Numbered from the stretch's first letter, positions 25,578 through 33,866 are shown. The stretch is DNA of 64,000 nt from Candidatus Latescibacterota bacterium (GCA_022820485.1 JAJEFJ010000103.1:124001-188000), one strand, 5' to 3'. Program-made: numbers and translations. The notes: generated by a model from the sequence alone, not told the origin.

Positions 25578-26473
25578 GGTTTTTCACTGGCGAACAGATC
25601 GAGCTGCTCAATCTCCTCGTCGGCAAATCCCCCCAACCCAATGCCGAGCAGACGCGTACCCAAGTCGTCGGCTTCTGTCTGTTCTAATAGCTCGCAGGCT
25701 GTCGTGAAGACGGCTTGGGCGCGATCAGTAAAGGCGGCCAAGCGCGATGTGCGCGTCGCGGTGCGAAAATCCGGATAGCGCACCTCTAGGGTGACGTCAC
25801 GCGCTTGCAATCCTCTGCGCTGCAAGCGCCCGCAGAGCGCGGAGGCCAGCTCGCGCAGGGCATCGCGCATTTCTTCACGGGTGTACAGCGGAGCGGCAAA
25901 AGAAGTTTCCTCGCGGATTTGGTCTAGCTGTTCGGCTGGGGCGACCGGGTCGTCGTCCCAACCTTGGGCGAGGTGCCAAAAGCTGCTGCCCCGCTGGCCA
26001 AAGTGGCGCACGAGTTCGTTCAGTGGTACTTGAGTCAGCGCACCGACGTACTCTATTTGCATAGTTGCGAACTGCTGGCGCGTAACGGCCCCCACGCCGG
26101 GAAGCCGGTCGATGGGCACGTCGGCGAGAAAATCCCCTAGCTGTTCGGGCAGCACGACCGTTAGGCCATCGGGTCGCTGACGTTCCATAGCTAGCTGCGC
26201 CAAGAACTTGCTGGGTGCCAACCCCACGGAAACGCTCCAGCCTAGCTGCCGCTTGATATCGCTCTTGATCATCTTGGCGACGCGCGTTCCAAAGGGGATG
26301 TCGAGCTTATTGTCGGTGACGTCGAGGATGGCGTAGTCGTCGCCCCATTCGATCCAATCGGTGTATTCGCGCAGAAGCGCGGCGAATTCGGCGTAGGCAC
26401 GGGTGTTGTGGCACAGGCCGCTATCGATTCCAATGTGGACTATCTTGCGGCGTCCGCCCTTAGCGGGACTCAT
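25574..26473 (-). CDS. DinB-like Y-family polymerase relative lacking the fingers region
   Basis: 299 residues. After the N-terminal strand RKIVHIGID the sequence jumps to AYAEFAALLREYTDWIEWGDDYAILDVTD; the 60-70 residues that normally build the fingers are missing, with no stop or frameshift. Of the three catalytic acids of DinB, the first Asp aligns with Gly (HIGID for HxDMD) and the Glu of the DE pair aligns with Tyr. The rest is well kept: SVGLAPSKFLAQLA, PDGLTVV, the helix-hairpin-helix IDRLPGVGAVTRQQF, the little finger (REETSFAAPL), and a C-terminal clamp-binding motif QLDLF. It is probably not an active polymerase. It overlaps ygfZ by 14 bases in the sbcDC operon. Confidence 0.75.
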   Translation of the reverse strand: MSPAKGGRRKIVHIGIDSGLCHNTRAYAEFAALLREYTDWIEWGDDYAILDVTDNKLDIPFGTRVAKMIKSDIKRQLGWSVSVGLAPSKFLAQLAMERQRPDGLTVVLPEQLGDFLADVPIDRLPGVGAVTRQQFATMQIEYVGALTQVPLNELVRHFGQRGSSFWHLAQGWDDDPVAPAEQLDQIREETSFAAPLYTREEMRDALRELASALCGRLQRRGLQARDVTLEVRYPDFRTATRTSRLAAFTDRAQAVFTTACELLEQTEADDLGTRLLGIGLGGFADEEIEQLDLFASEKP

Positions 26474-27425
26474 GCGATGAAAAAGGCAGGGATACTACGG
26501 TGGCCTGCGCTTCATCTGCGTCTAGCACAGTGCCTTCGACGCAAGCACTCCGCCGCACATAGGCGAGGGCAATCGGGCCGAGGCTGGGGGAGTGGACTGC
26601 CGAAGTAATGCGTCCTACTTCGCGCGCTCCGTCGCGCAGTGGTTGCCCCGTTGGCGGCAATTTGGCAGTGAAAAGACGCAGCCCGACTAGATGCTGTTTG
26701 ACTTTGTCGTAGGTATCTAGGCGGGCGATGACTTCTTGGCCGATATAGCAGCCCTTATCTAGATGGATAGCGCGGCCAAGCCCTGCTTCCCAGGGGTTGT
26801 AATTTTGGGTCAGCTCTCGTCCGAGCAGGGGAAGGCCCTGTTCGACGCGCAAAATCTCCCACGTCGCCGCCCCTATTGGACTAGCACCTGCGGCGGCAAG
26901 GCGTTGCCAAAGGGCCTTTACGACGTCTGGCGGCCCAAAGGCACGCAGCCCCGGCCCGGCCGTGCGTGCCAGCCACAGGCCGTCGGCGACCTGTGAGTCG
27001 AGTAGTTGGTGATCCTGAAATGTTGCCAGATTTGCGTTCAATACACGGGTGACTAGCTCGGCGACGTGCGGGCCGACGAGTTCGAACATGGCCGTCTCGT
27101 CTGTGCGGTCTGCCAATTCGAGGGCCTCGGCAAAGATAAAGCGGTCCAACCAAGCGGGAATTGTGGCGCGCGAATCGGGACTCAAGATCAAGGCGGTGGC
27201 ATCCGGGCCGCGATAGCAGGTGGCGAGGTCTAGAATTCGCGCTCGCTGTTCGATAAAGACCGTTTCGAGACCGTGCCCTATTTGCAGATTGTGGAAGTCG
27301 TTGGAGGTCATGCGGTGCAGGAAGTCGAGGTGATCGGCACCGCGCATGTACAAGTGAAACGAGGCTTGCGCGTCGCGTAGGGCCGCGCTGGTGCGGGCGG
27401 CGTGATATTCGTCGTAGTGGGCCAT
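26460..27425 (-). CDS. ygfZ: YgfZ/GcvT-like folate-binding protein
   Basis: 321 residues from ATG 27425 (MAHYDEYHAARTS). The diagnostic YgfZ motif K-G-C-Y-x-G-Q-E is present in DKGCYIGQEVIARL, where the Cys is essential in the family. Other GcvT-like folate-site features are FLHRMTSNDFHNLQIG near the N-terminus and GLGRAIHLDKG. YgfZ/IBA57 proteins help maintain iron-sulfur enzymes. It starts 13 bp after the sbcC stop and its own end overlaps the dinB-like gene, placing a housekeeping gene inside a DNA-repair transcription unit. GcvT itself (a longer glycine-cleavage enzyme) is a less likely alternative. Confidence 0.87.
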   Translation of the reverse strand: MAHYDEYHAARTSAALRDAQASFHLYMRGADHLDFLHRMTSNDFHNLQIGHGLETVFIEQRARILDLATCYRGPDATALILSPDSRATIPAWLDRFIFAEALELADRTDETAMFELVGPHVAELVTRVLNANLATFQDHQLLDSQVADGLWLARTAGPGLRAFGPPDVVKALWQRLAAAGASPIGAATWEILRVEQGLPLLGRELTQNYNPWEAGLGRAIHLDKGCYIGQEVIARLDTYDKVKQHLVGLRLFTAKLPPTGQPLRDGAREVGRITSAVHSPSLGPIALAYVRRSACVEGTVLDADEAQATVVSLPFSSHESR

Positions 27426-27438
27426 AACAGGCAAGAGG

Positions 27439-30400
27439 CTAGGCGTGCTGCGTGACGGAAAAACGCGAGCCTAAGTCGGGGTGTTTGGCGACCTCGATTT
27501 GCACTGGAAAGGCCGCTTTGAGTTGGTCGAGATGTGTGACGATCAATACCTTTTTGAAATCCTCGCTGATTTTTTGGATGGCTTCGATGAGTTGTTCCAG
27601 CCCTTGTTCGTCTTGGGTACCGAAGCCCTCGTCGATGAAGAGGGTGTGGAGGCGGGTGCCCGAGCGCATGGCCAGCACTTTGGAGAGCGCAATGCGCAAG
27701 GCAAAATTGGTGCGAAAGGCCTCGCCCCCGGAATAGAGGTGATAGGAGCGCTCACCGACTTCGTCAGCGATTTTGACATCGAGGGTTTCGCGGGTGCCGC
27801 CTTTTTTGAGGTCGCGCAGCGATTCAAAGGCGACTTGGATGCGGTTGTCGGTCAAGCGCGCGAGGATGGCGTTGGCCTCGTCGGCGATCTGCGGCACGGC
27901 GTTTTCGATAATCAGTGCTTGGATCCCGTCCTTGCCGAATGCCTTGTCGAGTTGTTGGTAGATCCAGCTCTGTCGCTGGGTGTCTTGGAGCTTTTCTCGT
28001 AGCTGGTCTTGTTCCTGGGCCAACTCGGCGCAGCGCGCGCACAGGGCCTCTAGGTTGCCCCGGCGCTGGAGATGTTGGTCTCGCTCGACCCGTAGCTTTT
28101 CCAATTGGGCTTGGTTTTCGCCGAGTTGCCTATCGACGCCTTCTAACTCGTCGGTCCGCTCGTGCAACTTTTCCTTTTCTTTTTTTATAGTCTGCAATTG
28201 TTCCGCTAAAGTGGAGGCTTCAGCTTCGTAGCGCATCTGCGATTCGCCGGACGAAGCGCGGCGTTGGCGGGCGTGTTGTAGGCGCTCGAACTGCCGGGCA
28301 CTGTCGCGCAGGTCGTCGTGTTGCAGGCGCAACCGCTGGTGCTCGGCACTATCGTAGCCCAAGGCTGCAAGCTGTTGCTCGGCTTGGCCGAGTTGTTCCC
28401 GTTCTTCTTGGGCATAGTGGGCCTCGGCGAGTTGGCGCTCGGCCCGCTCGAGTTGGTTCTGGGCTTCGGCCTGCTCGCTGTTGAGCCGCTCGGCTTGGCT
28501 TTTGGCGTCCTGCAAACGGGCATGCTCGGCCTCGACCGGGCGCAATTCGGCGAGCTTTTGGCCCAGCGCCTTGTGCTCGGTGCTGCTGTAGCCCAACAGT
28601 TCGATTTCTCCGGCTAGTTTGTGAAGACGTTCGCGCTCTTGGGGAGCGTATGATTGGTCGCTGAGTTCGCGGTCGAGGGTGGCTAATTGCTCGGTTAGTG
28701 CCTGGACTTCGGAGGCAGATTCCCGTATTTGCGCGAGACGAGCCTCCTCGGTGGCTAGGTCTTGATGCACCTGCTGGAGGGGCGCGATTCCCTCGCCAAG
28801 GGCCTTGTAGTGCGCACGCATCTTTTGCAACTGGTCGTCGAGAGTGGCCAGTTCGCTTCCGAGGACGGCGATGCGCTCTTGGCGGCGTTCTTCCCGCTGC
28901 GCCAGTTCGGCCGCGACCTGCTGGCGGTGTTCGGCGTCGAGTGTGCTGCCGCACAATGGGCAATTGGCGTCGTCGGAATCGGCTAAGGCTAGAGTCTGTT
29001 GGCGCTCGGTGGCCAATTCTTCTTCTTCAGCGCGGCGCTGCTGCTCCCGCTCGCTGATCTGGACCTTGAGATCGCGGCCCTCATCCGCGAGGCGGTCCCG
29101 TTCCTCGGCTTTGGTCTGCAATTGAGTCCGTTGCGTTTGCAACTGGAGGATGTGGGCTGCTAGGGGTTCTGCCTCGGCCCTAGCTCGTTCTAGCTGGGCC
29201 AATTGCTTGGCGAGTACTTGGCGCTGGCTTTTGCGGTGCTCCTCTGCAAGCGATAGTTCGTGTTCGAGGCGGCGGCGCTTGCTGAGGAGATCCTCGTAGC
29301 GAATCCGCGCCTGCTCTAGGGCTTGGACCTGCTCGCTGCTGGTTTTGAATTGGGCGTAGCGGATGGCGATGGTCTGCTCTCGATTGAGCAAGGCTTGGTG
29401 CTCGGCGAGTTGGCGCTGGCGCTCGCCGAAAGTAGCTGCCCAGCGTTCTTGCTGCCGCTCCACTTCTTGGCGCGCTTGGGCGATTCGCTCTGCTAGCTGG
29501 CGGCGGTGGGTTTCTAACGCGCCGTGCTCCTGAGCTTTTTGTTCGAGCAGGCCGATTTGGGTGTGGAGCTGATTGTAGGTTGCAAAGTCCCGCTCGATGG
29601 ATTCGGCAGCCGCTAGGATCTCGCTGTCTTGACGCTGCTGTTCTCGCAGGTTTTCGAGTTCAGCGGAGACCTGCTGCTTCCGCTCGGCGACGCGCTGCTG
29701 CTCCCGGTCTAGCTCGGCGACGCGCTGGCGGATCTTCACCAGTTCTAGACGCTGGGCTTCCAACTCGGCTTGTGTTTTTTCTCGGCTGCTGATTTCGCGG
29801 CCGAGCAGAGCGAGGTGATTATCAACGGCGCACAGCTCGGATTCGTAGTTTTCGTGCTTGGCCAATTCGGCCTCAAGTTCGCCGAGGCGAGTCTGCAGGA
29901 TTTCGCTCTGGCGCTGGTGCTCTTGATAGCGGCCCCGAGCCATGCCTTGGAGTTGGTCGTAGCGCCCTAGGCCGAGGATTCGCCCGAGGACTTCTTTGCG
30001 CTGCCTAGCGTTTTTTTGGGTGAACTCGTCGGCGCGCCCTTGGACTATGAAGGCCGAGTTGACAAAGGTGTCGTAGTCCATGGATAGGAGTTCGTTGATG
30101 CGCCGCTGGGTGGGATTAATGCCCTCGCCTTCGCTGAGGGTGCGGAAGACTCCGTCGCTTTCTACTTGCAAGTCTAAGGCCGGGACGCCTCGCTTGGTGC
30201 AACGCCAACTGCGGATGACGCGGAAGTGCTTTTCGCCAAGGGCGAAGTCGAAGTCAACCCGCATCTCTCTGGCCCCGATCCGACACAGCTCTTCGTCGCT
30301 GCGGCTTTTGCGGGCTTGGCCCCACAAGGCATAGGTGATCCCGTCGAGCAGGGCGGACTTGCCGTGGCCATTGCCGCCCGTGAGGCAGGCGACGTGAAAC

Positions 30401-30474
30401 TGGGTAAAGTCGAGCGGCGGCACCTCCTCGCCGTAACTGAGAAAATTGCGCAGCGAAAGGGAGAGAGGGATCAT
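27439..30474 (-). CDS. sbcC: SbcC exonuclease subunit (Rad50-like SMC ATPase)
   Basis: 1011 residues, the usual length. N-terminal Walker A is GGNGHGKSALLDGITYALWG. Two long, Glu/Gln/Arg-rich coiled coils flank the central zinc hook ANCPLCGSTLDAEH (CxxC). The C-terminal lobe carries the ABC signature YSGGEAFRTNFALRIALS and Walker B LHTLFIDEGFGTQDEQG. With SbcD it opens hairpins and double-strand ends in an ATP-dependent way. The start codon overlaps the sbcD stop by four bases (ATGA arrangement), so translation is coupled. The coiled coil is rich in repeated A-Q-L-E-type units that make the DNA look internally repetitive; this is not a separate repeat. Confidence 0.95.
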   Translation of the reverse strand: MIPLSLSLRNFLSYGEEVPPLDFTQFHVACLTGGNGHGKSALLDGITYALWGQARKSRSDEELCRIGAREMRVDFDFALGEKHFRVIRSWRCTKRGVPALDLQVESDGVFRTLSEGEGINPTQRRINELLSMDYDTFVNSAFIVQGRADEFTQKNARQRKEVLGRILGLGRYDQLQGMARGRYQEHQRQSEILQTRLGELEAELAKHENYESELCAVDNHLALLGREISSREKTQAELEAQRLELVKIRQRVAELDREQQRVAERKQQVSAELENLREQQRQDSEILAAAESIERDFATYNQLHTQIGLLEQKAQEHGALETHRRQLAERIAQARQEVERQQERWAATFGERQRQLAEHQALLNREQTIAIRYAQFKTSSEQVQALEQARIRYEDLLSKRRRLEHELSLAEEHRKSQRQVLAKQLAQLERARAEAEPLAAHILQLQTQRTQLQTKAEERDRLADEGRDLKVQISEREQQRRAEEEELATERQQTLALADSDDANCPLCGSTLDAEHRQQVAAELAQREERRQERIAVLGSELATLDDQLQKMRAHYKALGEGIAPLQQVHQDLATEEARLAQIRESASEVQALTEQLATLDRELSDQSYAPQERERLHKLAGEIELLGYSSTEHKALGQKLAELRPVEAEHARLQDAKSQAERLNSEQAEAQNQLERAERQLAEAHYAQEEREQLGQAEQQLAALGYDSAEHQRLRLQHDDLRDSARQFERLQHARQRRASSGESQMRYEAEASTLAEQLQTIKKEKEKLHERTDELEGVDRQLGENQAQLEKLRVERDQHLQRRGNLEALCARCAELAQEQDQLREKLQDTQRQSWIYQQLDKAFGKDGIQALIIENAVPQIADEANAILARLTDNRIQVAFESLRDLKKGGTRETLDVKIADEVGERSYHLYSGGEAFRTNFALRIALSKVLAMRSGTRLHTLFIDEGFGTQDEQGLEQLIEAIQKISEDFKKVLIVTHLDQLKAAFPVQIEVAKHPDLGSRFSVTQHA

Positions 30475-31739
30475 TCGGCGTCTTCGTCGCGTTGGCCAGC
30501 TTCAAGCTCGCGCTCTAGGTGGAGCGCGTAGTTTTTGAGCTCGGCGCGGTGGGCTTGCAAGTCTGGAATGTTGTCGATGTAGCGGTCGAGGGCGTCGCCT
30601 AATTCGGCCTCTTCGCTGATTTCGGCGCGGCGTTGGATCACTTCTGGAGCAAAGCGCGGTTGGATGGAGGCGACGTGAAAGGCCGGTTCGAGCGCTTGCC
30701 GCACTTGTTGTAAGTCCACTGGCGTAGCGTAGCCTGCGGGCAGGTCGTAGAGGACGCGGACCACGGCGTCTGCTAGATCGGCCTCAGCACAGGCAGCGAC
30801 GATGCGTTCGGTAGCGTCTTGGCCATCGTGCACCTTTAGCTTGATGGTCGTAAAGTGCCGCGCCGAGACGGGGATGAACTCAAAGGTGGTTGCCCGGCCT
30901 CTCGGTGCGGTTGCGTCCTCTGCGATGCGTACGAGGCAGAAGCCTTTGTCTTCACCTTCCTCGCCAAAGTCGATGCGCTCTAGACTGCCCGAATAGACCA
31001 CGGGCGGATGTTGGCCGCGGTTGAGGTCTTGATATTTGTGAATGTGCCCCAAGGCGACGTAGTCGTAGGCGGGATTGGCAAGAGCGCTAGTGAGCAAAAC
31101 GGGGTCTTGGCCGATGATGGCGGTGCGTTCGCCCCCAGAATAAACGGCGTCGGCCGCGGCGAGGTGGGCGACGAGTACGCCCGGCAGCTTTGAGTCGAGC
31201 TGACGGGCGTACTCGTCGATCTGGGCCGCGTAAATTTTTTGGATCTCGACGCGGATTTCCTCTATTGACAAGTCGCGGTATTCGTCGCGAGTGAGTAGGG
31301 CATGGCGCGTCGGCCAAGGTAGGCCGGCCACTTGCACGGGACCGTTGGCGGTTTCGATGTGCAGGAACTCCGGGCGGCGGATGACGTGAGTGCCCTCTAG
31401 CTGTAGAGTGCTGAAAATGTCAACCGAAGTGGCTTTGCCGAAAGCGCCCGGCGCGTCGTGGTTGCCCACCACTAGCACGATGGGGATACCGGCCGCTTGT
31501 AGGCGCTGGAGTTGGCGGGCCAAGACTCGCTGATGGGTCGGGGTCGGATCGCAGTTTTTGTACATGTCGCCAGCGAAGAGGACCAGATCGACTGCCTTTT
31601 CAATGGCTAGGTCAAAGACCGCTTCTAGGCTGGCGGCGAAATCTTGCACCCGCGAATGCAAGCCAGTGCTTGGGTCGAGGCTGCCGTGGTTTTCGACGCC
31701 CAGATGCAGGTCGGCAAAATGCAGGAGTGTCAATGCCAT
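30471..31739 (-). CDS. sbcD: SbcD nuclease subunit (Mre11-like)
   Basis: 422 residues starting at ATG 31739. Metallophosphoesterase motifs are complete: LHFADLHLGVENHG (DxH), VLFAGDMYKN (GD), VVGNHDAPGAF (GNHD), VAHLAAADAVYSGGER and YVALGHIHKYQ (GHxH). A C-terminal capping and helical domain follows, ending in a Glu/Asp-rich tail. It forms the nuclease partner of SbcC in processing hairpin and protein-blocked ends. It is the first gene of the run sbcD-sbcC-ygfZ-dinB-like and is divergent from greA. A plausible promoter lies at 31787-31814. Confidence 0.95.
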   Translation of the reverse strand: MALTLLHFADLHLGVENHGSLDPSTGLHSRVQDFAASLEAVFDLAIEKAVDLVLFAGDMYKNCDPTPTHQRVLARQLQRLQAAGIPIVLVVGNHDAPGAFGKATSVDIFSTLQLEGTHVIRRPEFLHIETANGPVQVAGLPWPTRHALLTRDEYRDLSIEEIRVEIQKIYAAQIDEYARQLDSKLPGVLVAHLAAADAVYSGGERTAIIGQDPVLLTSALANPAYDYVALGHIHKYQDLNRGQHPPVVYSGSLERIDFGEEGEDKGFCLVRIAEDATAPRGRATTFEFIPVSARHFTTIKLKVHDGQDATERIVAACAEADLADAVVRVLYDLPAGYATPVDLQQVRQALEPAFHVASIQPRFAPEVIQRRAEISEEAELGDALDRYIDNIPDLQAHRAELKNYALHLERELEAGQRDEDAE

Positions 31740-31786
31740 GAGACTCGTAAGTGCGTTGTTTGGGAAGGAGTGGCTCGGTCTATGAA

Positions 31787-31814
31787 TTTATAGGAGGGTG
31801 GCGAACTTGGGCAA
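31787..31814 (-). promoter_or_regulatory. Candidate sbcD promoter
   Basis: On the minus strand TTGCCC (31814-31809), 16 bases, TATAAA (31792-31787), leaving a leader of about 40 bases before the sbcD ATG. It is back to back with the greA promoter, whose -35 begins 11 bases away. Confidence 0.5.
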
Positions 31815-31824
31815 GTCTCTTATC

Positions 31825-31853
31825 TTGCACCTGGGCATCGTTTTTAGTACATT
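31825..31853 (+). promoter_or_regulatory. greA promoter
   Basis: TTGCAC (31825-31830), exactly 17 bases, TACATT (31848-31853). Transcription should begin near 31860, only a few bases before a terminator hairpin. Confidence 0.65.
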
Positions 31854-31866
31854 AATTTTCTTAAGC

Positions 31867-31896
31867 AGCGGAAGCGGTAGCGCGCTTCCGCTTTTT
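31867..31896 (+). terminator. Terminator in the greA leader
   Basis: AGCGGAAGCG (31867-31876), loop GTAGCG, CGCTTCCGCT (31883-31892), then TTTT and G: a perfect 10-bp stem with a T-run. No plus-strand gene precedes it, so it stands between the greA promoter and greA (ATG 31940) and would release an RNA of about 35 bases. Confidence 0.8.
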
Positions 31897-31939
31897 GTGT
31901 TGAATAGCGCATGTTGTTCTCTCCTGCTAGAGGCTTTGT

Positions 31940-32410
31940 ATGAGTGAAGTATATCTTTCACGAGAAGGCTACGAAAAACTTCAGGGCGAGTTAAAGGGAC
32001 TCAAGGAGACCGAACGCCCGGCTGTGCGCCAAGCGCTGCAGCGGGCGCGGGAGTTTGGCGACCTATCTGAGAACGCCGAGTATTCGGCCGCTAAAGAAAG
32101 GTTGCTCTTCCTAGAGCAGCGCATCGGTAAGCTCGAAGAGACACTCAGCCGGGCTCTCCTGCTAGAAAACGAGGCGATCCCAGAGGACAAGGTCTATATC
32201 GGTGCCACCGTAGAGCTGGAGGATCTTGCGAAGGCGCGGCAGCTCACCTACACGCTCGTCGCTCCCGAGGAAGCGGATTTTGAAGCGGGGAAAATCTCCA
32301 CGGTTTCGCCGATAGGCAAGGGGTTGCTCGGGCACGAAGAAGGAGAAGAAATCGAGATTGAAGTACCTGTTGGTAAGCTGCATTACAGGATTGTCAAAAT
32401 CACGCGCTGA
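31940..32410 (+). CDS. greA: Transcription elongation factor GreA
   Basis: 156 residues, close to the family standard of 158. The N-terminal coiled coil (LSREGYEKLQGELKGLKETERPAVRQALQRAREFGDLSENAEYSAAKE) carries the conserved D-L-S-E-N-A-E-Y tip whose Asp and Glu reach into the polymerase active site and trigger cleavage of backtracked RNA. The C-terminal FKBP-like domain ends with PIGKGLLGHEEGEEIEIEVP. AGAGG lies upstream of the ATG. It is flanked by a leader terminator and a clear downstream terminator, so it is monocistronic. Confidence 0.95.
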   Translation: MSEVYLSREGYEKLQGELKGLKETERPAVRQALQRAREFGDLSENAEYSAAKERLLFLEQRIGKLEETLSRALLLENEAIPEDKVYIGATVELEDLAKARQLTYTLVAPEEADFEAGKISTVSPIGKGLLGHEEGEEIEIEVPVGKLHYRIVKITR

Positions 32411-32435
32411 GCGCAAGTATCCAGTTTACTTGGCG

Positions 32436-32476
32436 ACTCCCGGAAAGGCCTGTGTCTCTCCGGGAGTTTCGCGTTT
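32436..32476 (+). terminator. Intrinsic terminator after greA
   Basis: ACTCCCGGA (32436-32444) pairs perfectly with TCCGGGAGT (32459-32467) around a 14-base loop, followed by TTCGCGTTTT. It separates greA from the tRNA promoter. Confidence 0.75.
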
Positions 32477-32496
32477 TGGACCTGCATTCAGTATTC

Positions 32497-32525
32497 TTGA
32501 CATATTGGGAGGGCTGTTATATATT
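32497..32525 (+). promoter_or_regulatory. Promoter of the tRNA-rpmG-secE unit
   Basis: Consensus TTGACA (32497-32502), 17 bases, TATATT (32520-32525). Start expected near 32532; the first tRNA begins at 32565. It probably drives the tRNAs and rpmG and may read into secE-nusG and the ribosomal genes. Confidence 0.75.
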
Positions 32526-32564
32526 TAGCTTTCTGTAAATTAAACGGACATTAATCCGGCTCGA

Positions 32565-32641
32565 GCGGGAATAGCTCAGTTGGCTAGAGCGCGAGCCTTC
32601 CAAGCTCGGGGTCGCGGGTTCGAGTCCCGTTTCCCGCTCCA
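32565..32641 (+). tRNA. tRNA-Gly (anticodon TCC)
   Basis: Acceptor GCGGGAA pairs with TTCCCGC; D arm AGCTCAGTTGGCTAGAGC; anticodon stem CGAGC/GCTCG with loop CTTCCAA, anticodon TCC; T arm GCGGGTTCGAGTCCCGT. Discriminator T and encoded CCA. 77 bases. Confidence 0.95.
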
Positions 32642-32660
32642 GATCACCAAAACGATTGCA

Positions 32661-32736
<76 letters not shown>

Positions 32737-32774
32737 CTTTCCTAAGTGCTTCCATCTAAACGCGACAAGTTCTG

Positions 32775-32927
32775 ATGCCAAGAGATCAAATAACGCTGGA
32801 GTGCGAAGTATGCAGCCAGCAAACTTACACGACGACCAAAAATAGACGAAACCAGCCAAGCCGCGTTGAGTACAAAAAGTATTGCCGTTTTTGCCGCAAG
32901 CACGCGGCTCACAAGGAAGCCCGCTAG
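32775..32927 (+). CDS. rpmG: 50S ribosomal protein L33 (zinc form)
   Basis: A 50-residue frame starting ATG 32775 ([21 protein letters not shown]) with two Cys pairs, C-E-V-C and C-R-F-C, the zinc-binding form of L33. The remaining sequence, [17 protein letters not shown] and the basic end [10 protein letters not shown], matches the family along its whole length. It sits between tRNA-Thr and tRNA-Trp, a common place in bacteria just before secE-nusG. Its stop lies only four bases from the start of tRNA-Trp, so the mRNA must be separated from the tRNA by processing. No strong ribosome binding site is visible. Confidence 0.93.
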   Translation: MPRDQITLECEVCSQQTYTTTKNRRNQPSRVEYKKYCRFCRKHAAHKEAR

Positions 32928-32931
32928 GCAT

Positions 32932-33007
32932 AGGGCAGTAGCTCAATTGGTAGAGCACCGGTCTCCAAAACCGGCGGTTGCAGGTTCAAGTCCTGTCTGC
33001 CCTGCCA
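32932..33007 (+). tRNA. tRNA-Trp (anticodon CCA)
   Basis: Acceptor AGGGCAG pairs with CTGCCCT; anticodon stem CCGGT/ACCGG with loop CTCCAAA, anticodon CCA; T arm GCAGGTTCAAGTCCTGT; G discriminator and encoded CCA. 76 bases, between rpmG and secE. Confidence 0.95.
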
Positions 33008-33029
33008 GGCTTCTGCATTAGGGAATGGG

Positions 33030-33218
33030 ATGTGGAATAAACTTACTAATTTCATCAAAGATGTGCGGGCCGAATTTTCCAAAGTGAGTTGGCCTACTCG
33101 CAAGGACTTGGTCAATTCCACTGGGGTGGTATTAGTCTTTTCGGCGATTTTTGCGGTTTTTATTGGCATATTCGACCTGATTATTTCTTTTGTTTGGGGA
33201 ATACTTCTAGGCCAGTAA
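33030..33218 (+). CDS. secE: Preprotein translocase subunit SecE
   Basis: A short single-span SecE of 62 residues: amphipathic N-terminal helix WNKLTNFIKDVRAEFSKVSWPTRKDLVNST, carrying the conserved K-V-x-W-P-(T/S)-R/K motif, then one hydrophobic membrane segment (GVVLVFSAIFAVFIGIFDLIISFVWGILLG). It clamps the two halves of SecY in the inner-membrane channel. It lies in the normal place between tRNA-Trp and nusG, 22 bp after the tRNA. A hairpin with T-run follows before nusG, so part of the transcripts may stop there. Confidence 0.93.
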   Translation: MWNKLTNFIKDVRAEFSKVSWPTRKDLVNSTGVVLVFSAIFAVFIGIFDLIISFVWGILLGQ

Positions 33219-33241
33219 TGCCCGCTGAGGCGTATCTAAGG

Positions 33242-33272
33242 GAAGCGGCGCGCAACGTGCACCGCTTCTTTT
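33242..33272 (+). terminator. Hairpin with T-run between secE and nusG
   Basis: GAAGCGG (33242-33248) pairs with CCGCTTC (33262-33268); an inner GCGC/GTGC helix extends it; TTTTCC follows. It lies in a 102-bp gap and could attenuate read-through from the tRNA promoter into nusG. Confidence 0.55.
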
Positions 33273-33320
33273 CCTTATTTACTTTACTCGGCGAATGGGA
33301 GCTAACACCGGATTGAAGCT

Positions 33321-33866
33321 ATGGCACAGCGCTGGTATGCTCTACATACATATTCAGGGCACGAAAATAAAGTAAAAACCTACTTGGAGTCGCTTATTGA
33401 GTCGGGGGCTGCTAATGGTGCGATTGCCCAAGTCGTCGTGCCGACCGAGGAGGTGATTGAACTCCGTGCCGGCAAGAAAACCAAGACTAGGAAGCGGTTT
33501 TTGCCTAGTTATGTGCTAGTGGAAATGGAAATGTCCAAGGACGCTTGGTACCAAGTGACCAACATTCCCGGGGTGACCAACTTCGTCGGCCCAGCGCGCA
33601 AACCGCAACCGCTGCGGCAGGAGGAAATCGACCGCATCTTGGGGCACGTCGATCGCCGCAAAGACCAAGAGGTTGAGGAGATTCCCTTTGCCGTTGACGA
33701 TCAAGTCAAGGTCAACGATGGCGCGTTCAAGGATTTTATCGGCACCGTGCAAGAGGTACTGCCGGAGAAGCGCAGGTTGAAAATCATGGTGAGCATCTTT
33801 GGGCGCGGTACATCAGTAGAATTGGACGTGTTGCAGGTCGAGCCGGCTCAAGAGCCGGTAGGCTGA
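33321..33866 (+). CDS. nusG: Transcription termination/antitermination factor NusG
   Basis: 181 residues, normal length. The NGN domain runs from AQRWYALHTYSGHENKVKTYLES to NIPGVTNFVG and contains FLPSYVLVEMEM; the C-terminal KOW domain is DQVKVNDGAFKDFIGTVQEVLPEKRRLKIMVSIFGRGTSVELD. It binds RNA polymerase clamp helices and links it to Rho or S10. The ATG at 33321 has no clear Shine-Dalgarno. A 25-bp gap leads to rplK, so it heads the ribosomal stalk and polymerase genes. Confidence 0.95.
   Translation: MAQRWYALHTYSGHENKVKTYLESLIESGAANGAIAQVVVPTEEVIELRAGKKTKTRKRFLPSYVLVEMEMSKDAWYQVTNIPGVTNFVGPARKPQPLRQEEIDRILGHVDRRKDQEVEEIPFAVDDQVKVNDGAFKDFIGTVQEVLPEKRRLKIMVSIFGRGTSVELDVLQVEPAQEPVG

Noticed and set aside
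27439-30474. Apparent internal repeats in the sbcC gene
   Set aside because: They come from coiled-coil codon periodicity (Gln/Leu/Glu/Arg), as expected for an SMC arm, not from duplicated DNA units.
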